Shown here: positions 12,019 through 13,924 of the stretch, piece by piece | Layout of the letters: the number at the start of each line of letters is the position of its first letter | Numbering within the stretch: the stretch's first letter is position 1 | Position numbers and translations under genes: made by a program | Source of the DNA: an uncultured Eubacteriales bacterium | Lineage (GTDB): Bacteria; Bacillota; Clostridia; Oscillospirales; Acutalibacteraceae | DNA: 13,924 bases | NCBI GenBank assembly: GCA_900321595.1 | Contig: ONWP01000092.1 | Location: 1 to 13,924, forward strand | Reading direction: 5' to 3' | Notes under the pieces: generated by a model | Told to the model about the DNA's origin: nothing | Seen by the model: only the letters and a program-made list of their open reading frames with translations | Databases searched by the model: none

Positions 12019-13924
12019 TTGAGTGCTTCCCTATTGACCGATATTTTGCGGGCGATCCGCAAAAGCTTTAACCGATTTATTTCCATCATCGCGATCGTCG
12101 CGCTTGGGGCAGGTTTCTTTGTCGGCGTCCGCGTGACGGTGCCGTCGATGCGCAAGACAGCGCAGGAGTATTTCAGGGAAAACAACCTGATGGATCTTCG
12201 CGTTTTGTCAACGGCCGGGCTGACAGATCAGGATATTGCCTCCATTCGCAATTTGCCTGATGTAAAGAGCGTGCAGGGTTCAAAATTTGTGGACGCGATG
12301 GTGCTTGTAAACGGTCAGCCCGAGATCGATATTGACGGCTCACAGATCAGTGTGCGCGCGTACAGTCTGGACATCAATATGATGAACGCCTTCCTCGTCG
12401 GCGCGGACGATGTCAATTTTATCAACAGACCGACCCTGATCGAAGGAAATCTGCCGCAGAATCAGTATGAATGCCTTGTCGATGAAAACGAATTGAGTAC
12501 GCCGGATTCCTATCAGATCGGGAATTATATCCGCCTGACTGCGGATTCCAACACAGATCTGTCTGTTATGAGCGCGACAGAGTTTAAAATCGTCGGCGTC
12601 ATCAGAACGCCGTACTATATTTCTTTCGAACGCGGGAACAGTCTTGTCGGAAGCGGTAAGATCGGTACATTCATCTATGTGCCGAAGGAGGCGTTCAGCA
12701 CCGAATACTATTCGGAAGCTTACATCAAGGCCGACGGAACCGAAAACATGGATCCCGATTCCGATCGGTATGACGAGTATATCAAAACATTGGGCGAACG
12801 CGTTGAGAAATGCGTCAGCGGCAGCGTCACGATTCGCGTTGAAGATTTGAAGAGAACGATCCCCGCGCAAATCGCGCAGGGACAGGCGGCGCTTGACGCA
12901 GCGAGAAAGGCGATCGATGAACAGCTGAAGCCTGCGCAGGAGCTGGTTCAGAAGTATCAGAGATATGTCGACGACCCGGAAGGCGTCTATAATGAAGCCG
13001 CAGCGGAGGCGGCCAAACAGCTCGGACTCGCCGAGAACGCGTTTAATACGGGTACAGCAAACTATACGGCCGCTGTGGACGAGTATAACCGCAATATGCA
13101 GGCATATAAAGACGCGCGCTCGGCACAGCAGGAAAAGGGCAAGCAGCTGGAGCAGGCGCAGGCCGCTTTCGATGAGATCAACAACACGATCGAACGGATG
13201 GCCAGTACGGTCGCGACTACGCAGGCGATGGTTGACCAGACGCAGGCACTTGTCAATTCCGCAGACGAGACGCTCCAGCAGATCGAAGCCTGGAGCGCCG
13301 GGAAGGCTACCAATGAACAGCTTGACAGCGCGCTGCAGACGCTGCGTGCCGTCAACCCGGAGCTTTACGACGCGATCGCCGGTCTGACAGCCACCAGCCT
13401 AGCAACAGAAGCCGCGGACAATATGAAGCCGCAGCTCGAGGCGCAGAAGGCGCTGCTTGCCTCTTATCAGGCGCAGCTGACGCAGCAGCAGAACAGTCTC
13501 ACCGAATACAAGGCCCAGCTCGACGCGGCGACAGCCGCCCTGAATGCGCGCAAGGCGGAATATGAAGCCGCGGACCAGGCGCTCAACGCTGCATACGAAG
13601 GGCTGAACACCTTTTACGAAACGCTGCAGGGCTCCAAGGACAAGCTTTCCGTCGGACAGGTCGAGCTGATGCTCAAGCAATCAGAGGCGACGCAGAAGCT
13701 TGACGCGCTGAAAACCGCGCTCGCGAGCGCCGGCACCTATCTCGAAAAGGCTAAAACACAGCTGAACGAAGCGAAAGCAAAGGCCGAAGCGCAGCTTTCG
13801 GAATACGAATCCAAGATTCATCTGGCGCAGCTGCAGCTTGAGCAGCTGACAAACTATTCCGTTTCGGTTTATGATCGGGAAGATACGCCGGGATTCAACA
13901 GTTATGAAAACGCTATGAATACTG
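12019..13924 (+). CDS. FtsX/MacB-like ABC permease with long extracellular coiled-coil hairpin, N-terminal 635 residues (3' end off window)
   Basis: The frame is open from a TTG at 12019 to the window edge. GGAGG lies 9 bases upstream and an earlier CTG leads at once to a stop, so TTG is the best start. Residues 1-16 are a basic cytoplasmic segment (LRAIRKSFNRF follows), about 17-38 form the first membrane helix, and about 40-275 form an extracellular MacB-like domain. From about 278 to 612 the sequence is Ala/Gln/Glu/Lys/Leu-rich coiled coil, interrupted near 445-468 (VNPELYDAIAG region), as expected for an antiparallel hairpin with its tip there. It ends with SVYDREDTPGFNSYENA, a segment that precedes the second membrane helix in clostridial FtsX-like permeases of this type. 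The remaining membrane segments would lie beyond the window. The function is unknown; envelope work (lipid, lipoprotein or hydrolase control) is inferred from class and neighbours. Confidence 0.88.
   Translation, partial: MSASLLTDILRAIRKSFNRFISIIAIVALGAGFFVGVRVTVPSMRKTAQEYFRENNLMDLRVLSTAGLTDQDIASIRNLPDVKSVQGSKFVDAMVLVNGQPEIDIDGSQISVRAYSLDINMMNAFLVGADDVNFINRPTLIEGNLPQNQYECLVDENELSTPDSYQIGNYIRLTADSNTDLSVMSATEFKIVGVIRTPYYISFERGNSLVGSGKIGTFIYVPKEAFSTEYYSEAYIKADGTENMDPDSDRYDEYIKTLGERVEKCVSGSVTIRVEDLKRTIPAQIAQGQAALDAARKAIDEQLKPAQELVQKYQRYVDDPEGVYNEAAAEAAKQLGLAENAFNTGTANYTAAVDEYNRNMQAYKDARSAQQEKGKQLEQAQAAFDEINNTIERMASTVATTQAMVDQTQALVNSADETLQQIEAWSAGKATNEQLDSALQTLRAVNPELYDAIAGLTATSLATEAADNMKPQLEAQKALLASYQAQLTQQQNSLTEYKAQLDAATAALNARKAEYEAADQALNAAYEGLNTFYETLQGSKDKLSVGQVELMLKQSEATQKLDALKTALASAGTYLEKAKTQLNEAKAKAEAQLSEYESKIHLAQLQLEQLTNYSVSVYDREDTPGFNSYENAMNT

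Noticed and set aside
12340..12870. Antisense 176-codon frame opposite the ABC permease
   Set aside because: The plus-strand frame there gives a continuous FtsX-like extracellular domain. The antisense product has no motif and no ribosome site.
12965..13387. Plus-strand 140-codon frame in the coiled-coil region
   Set aside because: It is frame +1 of the repetitive coiled-coil coding sequence, very rich in Arg and Ser, and inside an uninterrupted permease frame.

Overview
The window looks like a chromosomal segment of a Gram-positive, low-to-medium GC member of the Bacillota, most likely a clostridial (Oscillospiraceae/Christensenellales-like) gut-type anaerobe. The grounds are: strong GGAGG-type ribosome binding sites with occasional TTG starts; an Hsp33 and zinc-finger Clp ATPase pair; a YerC/TrpR-type small repressor; a flavin-dependent (ThyX) thymidylate synthase; and an FHA-SEDS-PBP cell-wall cluster. 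By eye GC is a little above half. I see no phage, IS, CRISPR, tRNA or rRNA sequence. Coding density is very high and no gene-free stretch exceeds 150 bases.

Left part, minus strand (1-7816). A dense run of genes is read right to left: galM (aldose 1-epimerase), a double-domain thyX, a 93-residue TrpR-like regulator, a class I SAM methyltransferase, hslO (Hsp33) and a ClpE-like AAA+ unfoldase. Junctions are 18, 20, -4, 12 and 1 bases, so these six probably form one transcription unit from a near-consensus promoter at 7850-7878. Beyond it, glpK (glycerol kinase, cut by the window edge) has its own promoter immediately after the clpE-like stop codon.

Right part, plus strand (7964-13924). A divergent promoter drives a membrane-anchored FHA protein, a SEDS glycosyltransferase (RodA/FtsW family), a class B penicillin-binding protein, an ABC ATPase of the LolD/MacB type, and the first 635 residues of its FtsX-like permease, which carries a very long extracellular coiled-coil hairpin. 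Junctions are 14, -4, 13 and 15 bases, so this too looks like one operon. The FHA-SEDS-PBP trio is a peptidoglycan synthesis module of the kind known from actinobacterial fhaB-rodA-pbpA clusters, here without a Ser/Thr kinase or phosphatase in view. Its linkage to a coiled-coil FtsX/MacB-type transporter suggests that the transporter also acts on the envelope.

The most unusual points are: (1) the tandem ThyX protein, in which the two halves have lost complementary parts of the active-site signature; (2) the translationally coupled hslO and zinc-finger unfoldase; (3) the FHA protein with a substituted loop asparagine, encoded upstream of a SEDS-PBP pair and a coiled-coil ABC transporter; and (4) an apparent excess of GATC and of the octamer GCGATCGC.
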